Shown here in pieces: positions 16,211-25,685 of a stretch of 64,000 bases of DNA (positions within the stretch are counted from its first letter, which is position 1; each line of letters opens with the position of its first letter). Position numbers and translations under genes: made by a program. The stretch spans positions 1 to 64,000 of the forward strand of contig CAMQSU010000003.1 of assembly GCA_947037025.1 (NCBI GenBank), written 5' to 3'. Under the pieces are notes generated by a model. The model saw only the letters and a list, made by a program, of their open reading frames with translations. It did not search any database and was not told where the DNA came from. The stretch is from an uncultured Clostridia bacterium. GTDB taxonomy: Bacteria; Bacillota; Clostridia; Christensenellales; UBA3700.

Positions 16211-17274
16211 TGGAAGAGAAGAAATTATTAAAGGGTAATGAGGCTATAGCAGAGGCGGCAATCCGTGGTGGTTGTAGGGCATTTTTTGGCTATCCAATTA
16301 CTCCTCAAAACGAAATCCCAGAGTATATGTCTTTCCGTATGCCGGAAGTAGGCGGAGTTTTTATTCAGTCGGAGAGCGAAGTTAGCGCCATTAATATGGT
16401 ATACGGCGCTGCAGGGTCAGGCGCTAGAGCGATGACAAGTAGTAGTTCACCAGGTATTTCGCTAAAGCAAGAAGGTATCAGCTATATTGCTGGTGCGGAA
16501 GTTCCTTGCGTTATCGTTAATATGGTTCGCTCAGGTCCAGGTCTTGGCGGCATTCAACCTGCTCAGTGTGATTATTTTCAATCAGTAAAAGGTGGCGGTC
16601 ACGGAGATTATAAGATGCTAGTTTACGGCCCAAATAGCGTTCAGGAATGCGTTGATATTATGTACAATGCCTTTGATAAGGCGTTTGAGTATCGTATGCC
16701 AGTTATGATTTTGGGTGATGGTATGTTAGGTCAAATCATGGAGGCAGTAACACTTCCGCCAATGAAAGATTTTTCTAATGTTCCAAATCCAGATTGGGCT
16801 GCAGATGGCACTAGATATGGAAATGACAGACGAGTTATTAACTCTTTGTACATTCAGCCGGATGAGCTAGAGGCATTAAATCACAAATTATTTGCTAAGT
16901 ATGATGTACTTCAAGAGAAGGAATGTATGTATGAGGAGTATCTATGCGAGGATGCGGAAATCGTGATCACAGCCTACGGTACTGTCGCGAGAATTGCAAA
17001 GAGTGCAGTTGATATGCTACGTGAGTCTGGCGTTAAAGCGGGGCTTTTAAGACCTATTACAGTGTTCCCTTTCCCTAGCGACAGGTTCGCAAGACTTGCT
17101 AGCAGGAGTGAGGTTAAAAAGTTTGTATCCGTAGAGCTTTCTATGGGTCAGATGGTTGAGGATGTTCGTCTTGCAGTAAATGGCAAAAAGCCAGTAGAGT
17201 TTTTCGGCAGATGTGGCGGTAATGTTATGACTGGCGAAGATATTGTTGAATATATTATCAAGGGGGGTAAGTAA
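16210..17274 (+). CDS. vorB: 2-oxoacid:ferredoxin oxidoreductase, alpha subunit (VorB/KorA-like)
   Basis: 354 residues from the ATG at 16210; a longer frame overlaps the ferredoxin gene and is rejected. KLLKGNEAIAEAAIRGGCRA and FFGYPITPQNEIPEYMS open the pyrimidine-binding domain, and SSSPGISLKQEGISY is the family block. With the beta subunit it oxidatively decarboxylates a 2-oxoacid and CoA to acyl-CoA, reducing ferredoxin. The sequence most resembles proteins named VorB (branched-chain 2-oxoacids), but substrate cannot be fixed from sequence alone. Two bases separate it from the beta gene. Confidence 0.88.
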   Translation: MEEKKLLKGNEAIAEAAIRGGCRAFFGYPITPQNEIPEYMSFRMPEVGGVFIQSESEVSAINMVYGAAGSGARAMTSSSSPGISLKQEGISYIAGAEVPCVIVNMVRSGPGLGGIQPAQCDYFQSVKGGGHGDYKMLVYGPNSVQECVDIMYNAFDKAFEYRMPVMILGDGMLGQIMEAVTLPPMKDFSNVPNPDWAADGTRYGNDRRVINSLYIQPDELEALNHKLFAKYDVLQEKECMYEEYLCEDAEIVITAYGTVARIAKSAVDMLRESGVKAGLLRPITVFPFPSDRFARLASRSEVKKFVSVELSMGQMVEDVRLAVNGKKPVEFFGRCGGNVMTGEDIVEYIIKGGK

Positions 17275-17276
17275 TT

Positions 17277-18023
17277 ATGGCTAAGATATTTGAGAAACCA
17301 AAAATGCTAACTGATAAACCTACTCACTATTGCCCAGGTTGCACGCACGGTCAAGCACATATTTTGACTGCTAGAGCAATTGATAAACTAAACGTTAAAA
17401 AAATTATTGGCGTTGCACCAGTTGGTTGTGCAGTGTTTGCTTATGAGTATTTTAATTGCGATATGCAAGAGGCGGCTCATGGTCGCGCTCCAGCAGTTGC
17501 GACTGGTATTAAAAGAGTTATCCCTGATGCGATTGTATTTGCATATCAAGGTGATGGCGATCTTGCAAGTATCGGTATGGCGGAAATCGTTCATGCTGCA
17601 GCACGTGGAGAGAACATCACTGTAATATTTGTAAACAATGCAATTTACGGTATGACAGGCGGACAAATGGCACCTACTACTATGATAGGTCAAAAGGCTA
17701 CAACTTGCCAGTCAGGACGAAGTGTAGCGCTTAATGGATACCCTATCCATGTGAGTGAAATGCTGTCACAACTTCAAGGACCATGCTATATTGAGCGAGT
17801 TTCTTGTCACGATGTAAAGCATATTAGACAAGCACAAAAAGCTGTAGATAAAGCATTCCAGAACCAAGTCGAGGGTAGAGGATTTAGTATGATTGAGATC
17901 CTTGCTACTTGTCCTACTAACTGGGGAATGAATCCTATAGAGTCAAATAAATATGTAGAGGAAGTTATGTGTAGCGTTTATCCGCTAGGCGTTTATAAAG
18001 ATACTACTAAGGAGGAGGCGTAA
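17277..18023 (+). CDS. vorA: 2-oxoacid:ferredoxin oxidoreductase, beta subunit (TPP-binding)
   Basis: 248 residues. HYCPGCTHGQ near the N-terminus is the conserved Cys-Pro-Gly-Cys block, VGCAVFAYEYF follows, and the thiamine-diphosphate and Mg2+ motif runs from GDGDLASIG to VNNAIYGMTGGQ. This subunit carries the catalytic cofactor. An RBS GGGGG lies just before the ATG. It is one base from the gamma gene. Confidence 0.9.
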   Translation: MAKIFEKPKMLTDKPTHYCPGCTHGQAHILTARAIDKLNVKKIIGVAPVGCAVFAYEYFNCDMQEAAHGRAPAVATGIKRVIPDAIVFAYQGDGDLASIGMAEIVHAAARGENITVIFVNNAIYGMTGGQMAPTTMIGQKATTCQSGRSVALNGYPIHVSEMLSQLQGPCYIERVSCHDVKHIRQAQKAVDKAFQNQVEGRGFSMIEILATCPTNWGMNPIESNKYVEEVMCSVYPLGVYKDTTKEEA

Positions 18024-18024
18024 T

Positions 18025-18549
18025 ATGGAAGGAATAATTATCGCAGGCTTTGGTGGTCAAGGTGTACTTAGTTTAGGACAGTTTATTGCATACTCTGCAA
18101 TGTATGAGGGAATGGAAGTTTCTTGGTTGCCATCGTATGGGCCAGAGATGCGTGGCGGAACTGCTAACTGCAGTGTATGTGTAGATAAAAAACCTATTGC
18201 ATCACCGATTATTAGCTCGCCTGATACATTAATTGCAATGAATATGCCTAGCCTTACTAAGTTTGCAAGCAAAGTTAAAAAAGGCGGAACTATTATCGTA
18301 AACAGCTCATTAATTACTGAAAAAGTTGATAGAGATGATGTACGTGTAATTTATGTAGATGCTAGTGATCTTGCTGTCAAAGTTAATAATCCTAAGGCGG
18401 CTAATTTAGTTATCTTTGGGGCTTATGTTAAAAATTGCAAAACTTTAGATAAAGCAAATGCAATAGTTACAATAGGAAAAATATTTGCTAAAAAACCTAA
18501 ATTTCTTCAATCAAATATAGCAGCATTTGAAATAGGATTTGACCTATAA
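18025..18549 (+). CDS. vorC: 2-oxoacid:ferredoxin oxidoreductase, gamma subunit
   Basis: 174 residues. GIIIAGFGGQGVLSLGQFIA is the conserved start of the gamma domain, and PSYGPEMRGGTANCSV (about 37-52) follows as in the family. The subunit contributes to CoA binding and the interface. GGAGGAGG precedes the start. It is the last gene of the operon and is followed by a strong terminator. Confidence 0.9.
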   Translation: MEGIIIAGFGGQGVLSLGQFIAYSAMYEGMEVSWLPSYGPEMRGGTANCSVCVDKKPIASPIISSPDTLIAMNMPSLTKFASKVKKGGTIIVNSSLITEKVDRDDVRVIYVDASDLAVKVNNPKAANLVIFGAYVKNCKTLDKANAIVTIGKIFAKKPKFLQSNIAAFEIGFDL

Positions 18550-18580
18550 TTAGTTGCGGTAAAATAATAAAAAAGTAGTA

Positions 18581-18612
18581 AAAAAGTCAGCAGTTAATGC
18601 TGACTTTTTTTT
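18581..18612 (+). terminator. Terminator of the oxidoreductase operon
   Basis: AAAAAGTCAGCA pairs with TGCTGACTTTTT around GTTAA, followed by more T. Confidence 0.9.
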
Positions 18613-18992
18613 ATGCAAAACATTGCTAATGTATACTAAATAAATATACTGAAATAAAAGAGAATATTTTCTCTAAAAAAGCAGCATAATTGCATGAAAA
18701 AATTATTATTATAGATGTAATTAGTTGTAGTGATTATTAGTGCTATTTGTTAGTATAATATTATATAATTTGTATATATGCATTATTAATACATGAACTG
18801 CAAGCATATTATGTAATTAGAGTATCAAAAGTATTAAATTAATTGAAAGCAAAAGCATAATAGTATTATGACATAATGCAAGTAGATATTATAATAAAAA
18901 ACAAGCACGAATAGTTGATAATTATTATAAACTTATTAAATATTATAATTGCAAAATACTTGCAATTAACAAATTAATATAGCAGCTTAAAT
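18613..18992. other. AT-rich gap without recognisable features
   Basis: About 380 bases of very AT-rich sequence. There is no frame with a ribosome site, no strong hairpin and no repeat that I can support. Confidence 0.6.
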
Positions 18993-19030
18993 GTAAAAAA
19001 AAAACTTTGACTTAATAGTCAAAGTTTTTT
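18993..19030 (-). terminator. Terminator of the DUF1508 gene (bidirectional)
   Basis: AAAACTTTGACT (19001-19012) pairs with AGTCAAAGTTTT (19017-19028) around TAAT. The A10-plus run before it is the T-run for leftward transcription. Confidence 0.85.
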
Positions 19031-19095
19031 GTATTATTAAAATATTTAATTTGCTAAATATCAGTTTATTCAGCTGTTAATTTGTGCGATAATTA

Positions 19096-20034
19096 TTATA
19101 CTTCAGTTTGATCTTCGATAACTGTAGCACTTGCTGCAAATCTGATTACTGAATCAATTGCACTTTCACATGATTGTTTGTTAGGGCATGACTCGCCAAC
19201 ACCAATTAGCTTATTAGCACCACTGAATAACTTGTAACGGAATTTACCAGTCTTGTCAGCATCAATACGGAAGTTCTCTTTGATTGCATTCTTTTGGAAC
19301 GATTTAATGATTGTAGCACTTGGCTTATTTTTGTATTGCTCACTCTCAAAAAGTAGTTGTCCATTGTTTGCAAGTAGTTGGAACATATATGGTCTTTCAG
19401 CATTAAATGTGTTGCGTACAAGTGCATATTTTCCGAATGATTGTGTGTTATTATCTCCGTCTAAACTTTTTATAGTTTTAGCTTTTACTTCAGTCTTAGC
19501 GGCTACTTTTTCTGCAGGTTTTACACTATCAGATTTAGGAGCTACTACTGGAGCAGCTTTCTTCTCTACAACAGGGGCTACTACTGGAGCAGCTTTCTCT
19601 ACAACAGGGGCTACTACTGGAGCAGCTTTTTTCTCTACAACAGGAGCAACTACTGGAGCAGCTTTCTTCTCTACAACAGGAGCTACTACTGGAGCAGCTT
19701 TCTTCTCTACAACAGGAGCAACTACTGGAGCAGCTTTCTTCTCTACAACAGGAGCAACTACTGGAGCAGCTTTTTTCTCTACAACAGGAGCAACTACCGG
19801 AGCAGCTGGTGCATTATCAGATAATTCACTTGCAGATAAGTCAGTTTGAGTAGATGTAGTTGAAAGGTCATTAGTAACTTTGCCTTTTGACTTTCTGCTG
19901 TAATATACTGCTGTCATAATAATAAGTGTAGCAGCAACTACTGCTGCAGCGATAAGTATAATTGTCAGCCAAGTGACACCTGGAAAAGCCTCTACGCTTA
20001 AAAAGCTACTTGTTAATATATTAGAAATGTTCAT
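19096..20034 (-). CDS. Membrane protein with Ala-Pro-Val repeat linker and DUF1508 domain
   Basis: 312 residues from the ATG at 20034; the ATG 12 bases upstream overlaps its own GGAGGT site. Residues about 20-45 form one membrane segment (LTIILIAAAVVAATLIIMTA). Next comes a linker of seven 12-residue repeats, APVVAPVVEKKA, one of them a residue short. The C-terminal third is a DUF1508 (YegP-like) domain: FGKYALVRNTFN, YMFQLLANNGQLLFES, FRIDADKTGKFRYKLFSG. The family usually has this domain in tandem; here it appears once plus a weaker tail. The linker may span cell-wall depth, but no LPXTG or SLH anchor is visible. Function unknown. Confidence 0.75.
   Translation of the reverse strand: MNISNILTSSFLSVEAFPGVTWLTIILIAAAVVAATLIIMTAVYYSRKSKGKVTNDLSTTSTQTDLSASELSDNAPAAPVVAPVVEKKAAPVVAPVVEKKAAPVVAPVVEKKAAPVVAPVVEKKAAPVVAPVVEKKAAPVVAPVVEKAAPVVAPVVEKKAAPVVAPKSDSVKPAEKVAAKTEVKAKTIKSLDGDNNTQSFGKYALVRNTFNAERPYMFQLLANNGQLLFESEQYKNKPSATIIKSFQKNAIKENFRIDADKTGKFRYKLFSGANKLIGVGESCPNKQSCESAIDSVIRFAASATVIEDQTEV
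19550..19806 (-). repeat. 36-bp coding repeats
   Basis: Seven tandem units (one of 33 bases) encoding the APVVAPVVEKKA linker. The DNA units are nearly identical, which points to recent expansion or homogenisation and makes copy number likely to vary between strains. Confidence 0.85.
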
Positions 20035-20150
20035 ATTTACCTCCATTAGATAATACTTGTTTTATTTAAGTATAACATATATAATTCGACTTGTAAAGAC
20101 AATAAATAGACTTTAAATTAAATAATTACACGATAATTATTCAATAATCT

Positions 20151-20179
20151 ATGACAAATGCTATATAATATGATATAAT
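20151..20179 (+). promoter_or_regulatory. Promoter of the Sua5 - phosphatase pair
   Basis: ATGACA (20151-20156), 17-base spacer, TATAAT (20174-20179). Confidence 0.6.
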
Positions 20180-20258
20180 ATATAAAATAAAAGGCAATAT
20201 TAAAGCAATTATTGTGGGTAATAAATGTCAACAATCGGTTGCTTGATTTGGAGAGATT

Positions 20259-21248
20259 ATGATAACTAAAGTTTTGAGCGGCGATGTCGCAATTAAAGAG
20301 GGTGCAACACTTATAAAATCTGGCGAAGTGGTGGCATTCCCTACCGAGACTGTTTACGGCTTAGGCGGAAATGCTTTAGCTCCCAATTCGATTGCAAAAA
20401 TATATCAGGCAAAGGGCAGACCTAGCGACAATCCGCTCATTGTTCATGTATCTTGTGTTGAGGATATTTATCCACTAGTCAGAGAGTTTAGTGATGTTAA
20501 CAGAATGCTTGCAGATACGTTTATGCCCGGAGCGTTAACATTGTTATTCCCGAGAAGTGAGCAAGTACCTATAGAGGTAACTGCGGGACTTGATACGGTC
20601 GGCATTAGGATACCAAGCTGTGCAATTGCAAGAAAATTTATTGCTGCATGCGGAGTTCCGATTGCAGCACCTAGTGCAAATGCTAGTACTCGAGTGAGTC
20701 CTACAACTGCAGCGCACGTGCTTGAGGATATGGATGGTAGAATACCACTTATTATTGACGGCGGCGAGAGCGAAGTGGGGATTGAATCAACAGTGTTAGA
20801 CTTAACGTGCGATATCCCAACAATATTAAGACCAGGTGCAATAACAGCGGAAATGCTAGCGGGCGTGCTTGGGGAAGTGAAAACTCATAAAGGGGAAGTT
20901 ATATCATCTGCACCATCGCCCGGAATGAAGTATAAGCATTATGCGACTACTGTCCCGATGGTGATTGCTGCAAACATGCAAAGTTTGCTTGCTGAGTATG
21001 ACAGAGCGAAAAGTCAAGGACTTGATGTTGCTGCACTTATAAGGTCGCAAGATGCTTGCATGATGGATGGACGCAAATATATTGAGCTTGGCAAAACTGA
21101 CATGGAAGTATGCAAAAATATTTATAGCATTATGCGAGATGCGGAAAAAAGCACGCAGCATATAGTCTGTATTCATTTAGGTGATGAGGGTATATGCAGG
21201 TCAGTAATGAATAGACTTAATAAGTCGGCTGGGGGCAAAATAGTATGA
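20259..21248 (+). CDS. Threonylcarbamoyl-AMP synthase, Sua5 type
   Basis: 329 residues. The YrdC/Sua5 core contains GEVVAFPTETVYGLGGNA and YQAKGRPSDNPLIVHV, then SANASTRVSPT; a linker and a C-terminal Sua5 domain follow, as in Bacillus YwlC. It makes threonylcarbamoyl-AMP for the t6A37 modification of tRNAs that read ANN codons. Its last four bases overlap the next gene (ATGA), and the order Sua5 - arginine phosphatase - RpiB matches Bacillus. Confidence 0.93.
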   Translation: MITKVLSGDVAIKEGATLIKSGEVVAFPTETVYGLGGNALAPNSIAKIYQAKGRPSDNPLIVHVSCVEDIYPLVREFSDVNRMLADTFMPGALTLLFPRSEQVPIEVTAGLDTVGIRIPSCAIARKFIAACGVPIAAPSANASTRVSPTTAAHVLEDMDGRIPLIIDGGESEVGIESTVLDLTCDIPTILRPGAITAEMLAGVLGEVKTHKGEVISSAPSPGMKYKHYATTVPMVIAANMQSLLAEYDRAKSQGLDVAALIRSQDACMMDGRKYIELGKTDMEVCKNIYSIMRDAEKSTQHIVCIHLGDEGICRSVMNRLNKSAGGKIV

Positions 21249-21682
21249 GGATAGTTTTTTGCTGTACTGGCAATACTTGCAGATCTCCGCTTGCAGAGTA
21301 TTTGCTTAAAGATAATCTAAGGCGAAATAATATTAGCGGTGCAAATATAAGTTCATGCGGAATTGAGTGCATGAATGAAATCACAATATCAAAAGGCTCG
21401 CTAGCAGTACTTGCGGAGATTGGTATTGATGCAAGTGAGCATCAAGCGAAGTCAATAACAGTGCGTGAGGTTTTAGAGGCAGATTACATATTTACAATGA
21501 CGCATAGGCAAAAAGAATGGCTTGCAGCTAACATGAATGCTATTGTTAATGTAATGACGCTTGGCGAGTTTGTTTGCGGCGGTGATGTAATAGATCCGTA
21601 CATGGGCAGCACTTTGCAATATAGGGAGTGCCGTGAGAAACTTTCCTGCATGATAAATAGGCTAGCAGAAAAGCTGTTTTGA
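21245..21682 (+). CDS. ywlE: Low-molecular-weight phosphatase, likely protein-arginine phosphatase (YwlE-like)
   Basis: 145 residues. The P-loop is CTGNTCRS with nucleophile Cys7 and Arg13, and the general acid Asp lies in DVIDPYMG. Thr11 in the loop is the residue known from Geobacillus/Bacillus YwlE to favour phosphoarginine over phosphotyrosine, where most LMW-PTPs have Ile. The synteny with Sua5 and RpiB agrees. It would counter an McsB-type arginine kinase, which is not in this window. It overlaps the Sua5 gene by four bases. Confidence 0.85.
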   Translation: MRIVFCCTGNTCRSPLAEYLLKDNLRRNNISGANISSCGIECMNEITISKGSLAVLAEIGIDASEHQAKSITVREVLEADYIFTMTHRQKEWLAANMNAIVNVMTLGEFVCGGDVIDPYMGSTLQYRECREKLSCMINRLAEKLF

Positions 21683-21828
21683 GCAAAATAATGTTTTGCA
21701 TATTGCAGTAATAATTACTATTAATTACTATTTTTTTAATTTGTATAAGCATTTATGTTAGATATGCTAGCAATATGACAAAAGACGCAAAAAAAAAGCA
21801 AGATTTTATCAAATTGTATTAAAAAAAG

Positions 21829-21857
21829 TTGAAAAAAATCAGTAGTAGTGATATAAT
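21829..21857 (+). promoter_or_regulatory. Promoter upstream of rpiB and the V-ATPase genes
   Basis: TTGAAA (21829-21834), 17-base spacer, TATAAT (21852-21857). It would give a leader of about 155 bases that includes an imperfect inverted repeat (AGTATCA near 21951 and TGATACT near 21983) before the ribosome site. Confidence 0.65.
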
Positions 21858-22019
21858 GAAATATGGTGTAATTTAACAATTTTTAAAAGCAGTAAGCAAA
21901 AAGTGTCAAAATTTTTACAAGCATTATTAATATGCTAGTGCAAAATGAATAGTATCAATATAAACTGTCAAAAATTATTATATGATACTTATATATAATA
22001 AAATTAAAGAGGTTTCAAT

Positions 22020-22463
22020 ATGAGAATAGCGATAGGATGTGATCACGGAGGAGTAGTGCTTAAAAAAAGTATATTGGCATTGCTTAGCGAGAGAAAGATT
22101 GATGTAGTAGACTTTGGATGTAACGAAGGCGATACTGTAGATTATCCTATCTATGGCGAGATGGTTGCAAAAAGTGTAGCTACCGGTGAGTGTGATAAGG
22201 GAATCCTTATGTGTGGAACTGGTATCGGTATCGGCATTGCTGCAAACAAAGTGAAAGGCATTAGGTGCGGAGTTGTACATAACAAATTTACTGCAAAAAT
22301 GACTGCTGAGCATAACAACGCTAACGTCATTGCGATGGGCGGCAGGATAGTATCAAAAGGTCAGGCTGTAAAAATTGTTAAAGCTTGGTTAGATGCAGCA
22401 GTATTTGAAGGCGAAAGACATATAAACCGTGTCAACATGATAAATGAAATCGAGTCAAAATAA
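22020..22463 (+). CDS. rpiB: Ribose-5-phosphate isomerase B
   Basis: 147 residues. GCDHGG (6-11) and MCGTGIGIGIAANK with Cys65, the likely catalytic base position of E. coli RpiB (Cys66), are both present, and HNNANVIAMGGR follows. It interconverts ribose 5-phosphate and ribulose 5-phosphate. AGAGG lies upstream of the ATG. Its stop is 11 bases before the first V-ATPase gene, so it probably leads that operon. Confidence 0.94.
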   Translation: MRIAIGCDHGGVVLKKSILALLSERKIDVVDFGCNEGDTVDYPIYGEMVAKSVATGECDKGILMCGTGIGIGIAANKVKGIRCGVVHNKFTAKMTAEHNNANVIAMGGRIVSKGQAVKIVKAWLDAAVFEGERHINRVNMINEIESK

Positions 22464-22474
22464 GGAGCTAGTAT

Positions 22475-22795
22475 ATGATAGAAGATTTATTAAAGGAAAT
22501 AGTCAGTACTGAAGATGAGTGGGACGGTCGAGTTCGTACAAGCGTAGTAACATCAAAAGATATCGTGAGTGCTGCTGCTGTTGAGGCTATCAAGATAGAA
22601 AAAGATTGCCGCGCTCAAATCAAAGTTGCCGATACTGCAAATGTTGCAAAAGCTGAAAAGGACGCAAATGTCCTTAAAGATGAAATATTACAGGCGGCGG
22701 ATAAAGATGCTGCGACGATTATTAAGGACGCTAAAAAGTTATCAAGCAGCGTTTCAAAAGATATCATCGGGAGGCTGGGGAAAAAGTATGCCTAA
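22475..22795 (+). CDS. ntpF: V-type ATP synthase stalk subunit (NtpF/G-H-like coiled coil)
   Basis: 106 residues, nearly all helical and charged with Ala/Lys/Asp/Glu heptads (DAATIIKDAKKLSSSVSKDI), no membrane segment. The position just before NtpI is that of the peripheral-stalk subunit F of Enterococcus NtpF, which pairs with subunit E. It overlaps the start of the NtpI gene by eight bases. Assignment rests on position and coiled-coil character. Confidence 0.75.
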   Translation: MIEDLLKEIVSTEDEWDGRVRTSVVTSKDIVSAAAVEAIKIEKDCRAQIKVADTANVAKAEKDANVLKDEILQAADKDAATIIKDAKKLSSSVSKDIIGRLGKKYA

Positions 22796-24920
22796 TGCAA
22801 TAATGAAAAAATTAATAGGCGTAGGCAGTGCTTCTGAGCAAAAATCATTACTAAAGCTTTTGACCAAATTAGGTTGCGTTGAGATGACTCAATGCAATCA
22901 GGATGTGGAAGGCGAAACGATTGATGTTGAGCGTGACTTTGACGATGCTACTATCAAGCTTGCGAAAATCGAGTTTGCTAGTAGATTTATCAGAGAAGAA
23001 AAAGCAGCACTTAAAACGCTTGCAAAACTAAGAGCGAAACATAAAGAAGAAAAGCTAGAGTGCAGCCCTGAGAAAGCTAAGCTAGGACCAAAGCCAGAAA
23101 TCGAGTTTGAAAAGTTTTCTGACGCAAAGTCTTGGGAGGGTGATATTCTAGAAGGCATAACTGCTTTAGAGAGTTATAATAGTGACATTATCAAGCTAAA
23201 GGCGGAGAGTGGTAAGCTTGCAACTTCACTAGAGCAAATTATGATATATAAGGATATTAATGTAAGGCTATCAGAGTTTCAAGATACTAAATTCACGACG
23301 GTAATGCTTGGCACGATATCAGTTAACAAGTTAGGACTTATTGATATGCTAATGCAAGCATTCCCTACAGTGCTGATAGAAACTTTCGGGACTAGCACAC
23401 AGGTCGCTATTGCAATAGTATGCCTTGATGAGCAAGCGGAAGAAATTAACGCTAAGCTGACAGAGCTAGAGTTTGCAATATGTGCTGCGACGACTAACGA
23501 TATACCAAGTAACATTATTAAAGATATTAAAATTAGGCAGCGAGAAATTGAGTATCACCGTGAGGAGATTACTAAAAACATATGTAGGCAGTTCATGACG
23601 GTTGAGTTTGCAAATAACTTAGCAGTGCTAAAGGACTACTATAGTGTAGAGCTTCAAAAAGTTGCAGCAATGAAAAACATGAAAAGCATTAAATCCACTT
23701 TCCTTTTTGAGGCATGGGTTCCTGCAATCAGTGAAAGTGCTGTTGATAAGCGTCTTGAAGAATCGCCACTTACTCTTGCATATTTGCTTCGTGACCCGCT
23801 AGAGGGAGAGTGTCCACCGACGCTTTGTATCAATAACGGAATAGTTACTCCTTATCAAGATGTTACCAATATGTTCAACGTTCCAAGTTATGCGGAGATT
23901 AATCCAAATCCTTTTGTTGCGTTTTTCTTTCTGTTATTCTTCGGTGTTATGATTTCCGACTTCGGATACGGTGCTATCATGACGATCGGTGCAGCTATAA
24001 CACTTATAATTAAAAAACCTAGAAAGAATGAACTTGGCTTAGTGAAAATTTTGCTAGGCGGCGGAATATCAACAATGATGTGGGGTATTTTGTTTGGCGG
24101 ATACTTTGGTATCGACTCAGCAATAATTGATGCAGCCGGTATTCCTTATTGGTTTAGTCCGATTACTGACCCTATCATGATGTTATATCTTGCACTCGGT
24201 TTAGGAATATTCCAAATGCTAACAGGTATCGGCGTTAACGCTTACGCACTATTCAAGGAGAAAAAACCACTAGATGCAATCTTTGGTTGCTTTAGCTGGT
24301 ACGCGCTTGTAATAGGTGTTGCAATGTTCGGTCTTGGCGGAAGTATTGACGGCGTTAAATATACTGGTCTTGCACTTTTAATCGCAGGACTTTTAGGACT
24401 AATGATTGCAGGTTCGCTGCATAAGAAAGGTGCTAAAAAAATTGGCGGTGCATTCGGAAACCTTTACTCACTTGTCAACTTCTTTAGTGACTTGCTAAGC
24501 TACACAAGATTATTCGGCTTAGGTCTTGCAACAGGAGTTATCGCATTAGTATTTAATCAGATAGGTATGGTTATCCTTGATATTAATTTAGTAATTGGTA
24601 TTGTTATGACACCACTTATTTTAATAGTCGGTCACACATTCAATATCGGTATCAATACTCTTGGTGCGTATGTTCATAACTCTAGGCTTCAATTCGTTGA
24701 GTTTTTCGGTAAGTTTTATGAAGGACAAGGATATTTGTTTTCACCACTAGGTAGCGGCATGACTAATTATAACTTCACGTTAGAGTCAGCACCTAACCTT
24801 ATTGATCCAGAAGATAAAAAGAGCAACCCGTTAAGCAAGTTTAATCCATTTAAGAAAGGCACTAGCACGGATGATGTTGCTCAAGCCTCTCTTGCAGAAG
24901 ACCCTATAACACTTGACTAA
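22788..24920 (+). CDS. ntpI: V-type ATP synthase subunit I (a-type stator)
   Basis: 710 residues from the ATG at 22788, behind a GAGG in the end of ntpF; longer frames run through the upstream gene and are out of its frame. The N-terminal half (to about 355) is soluble and helical; the C-terminal half has about seven or eight membrane segments. LSYTRLFGLGLATG carries the essential stator Arg that faces the K ring. FGVMISDFGYGA and GHTFNIGINTLGAYVHNSRL are family blocks. It forms the ion half-channels. Confidence 0.93.
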   Translation: MPNAIMKKLIGVGSASEQKSLLKLLTKLGCVEMTQCNQDVEGETIDVERDFDDATIKLAKIEFASRFIREEKAALKTLAKLRAKHKEEKLECSPEKAKLGPKPEIEFEKFSDAKSWEGDILEGITALESYNSDIIKLKAESGKLATSLEQIMIYKDINVRLSEFQDTKFTTVMLGTISVNKLGLIDMLMQAFPTVLIETFGTSTQVAIAIVCLDEQAEEINAKLTELEFAICAATTNDIPSNIIKDIKIRQREIEYHREEITKNICRQFMTVEFANNLAVLKDYYSVELQKVAAMKNMKSIKSTFLFEAWVPAISESAVDKRLEESPLTLAYLLRDPLEGECPPTLCINNGIVTPYQDVTNMFNVPSYAEINPNPFVAFFFLLFFGVMISDFGYGAIMTIGAAITLIIKKPRKNELGLVKILLGGGISTMMWGILFGGYFGIDSAIIDAAGIPYWFSPITDPIMMLYLALGLGIFQMLTGIGVNAYALFKEKKPLDAIFGCFSWYALVIGVAMFGLGGSIDGVKYTGLALLIAGLLGLMIAGSLHKKGAKKIGGAFGNLYSLVNFFSDLLSYTRLFGLGLATGVIALVFNQIGMVILDINLVIGIVMTPLILIVGHTFNIGINTLGAYVHNSRLQFVEFFGKFYEGQGYLFSPLGSGMTNYNFTLESAPNLIDPEDKKSNPLSKFNPFKKGTSTDDVAQASLAEDPITLD

Positions 24921-25007
24921 TTATTTAGTAATAAATATCATTATTAATGGTCGCATAAGCGGCTATATATATAGTAATTAATTCTTATATATATAAATAT
25001 AGTAATA

Positions 25008-25144
25008 ACTGAATAATTTTCAGTATTATATAGCGGCGTGTTTAGTTTTTATTCATGCTATCAGCAAAGCAAAAATCAACTAGCCTTATCTCATAATCTA
25101 ATTGTGGATATGGCATCAAAATAATAATAACTGAGTATATCAGT
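25008..25144. repeat. Two copies of an inverted-repeat motif before the K-ring gene
   Basis: ACTGAA/TTCAGT (25008-25024) and ACTGA/TCAGT (25130-25144) are short stem-loops in nearly the same context: AATAACTGA to the left and TCAGTATTATAT to the right. They lie about 120 bases apart in the 268-base gap between ntpI and ntpK, the only large gap inside the ATPase operon. Confidence 0.55.
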
Positions 25145-25164
25145 ATTATATATTTCAATTATAA

Positions 25165-25671
<507 letters not shown>

Positions 25672-25685
25672 GGACTATTAAATTT

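Noticed and set aside
19550-19806. Possible CRISPR-like repeat array
   Set aside because: Repeats are contiguous, without spacers, in frame, and encode a regular protein linker. The minus-strand gene also has a good ribosome site and domain.
22626-22787. Upstream extension of the NtpI frame
   Set aside because: It runs out of frame over ntpF and yields a basic, low-complexity stretch; the ATG at 22788 has a ribosome site and the family N-terminus.
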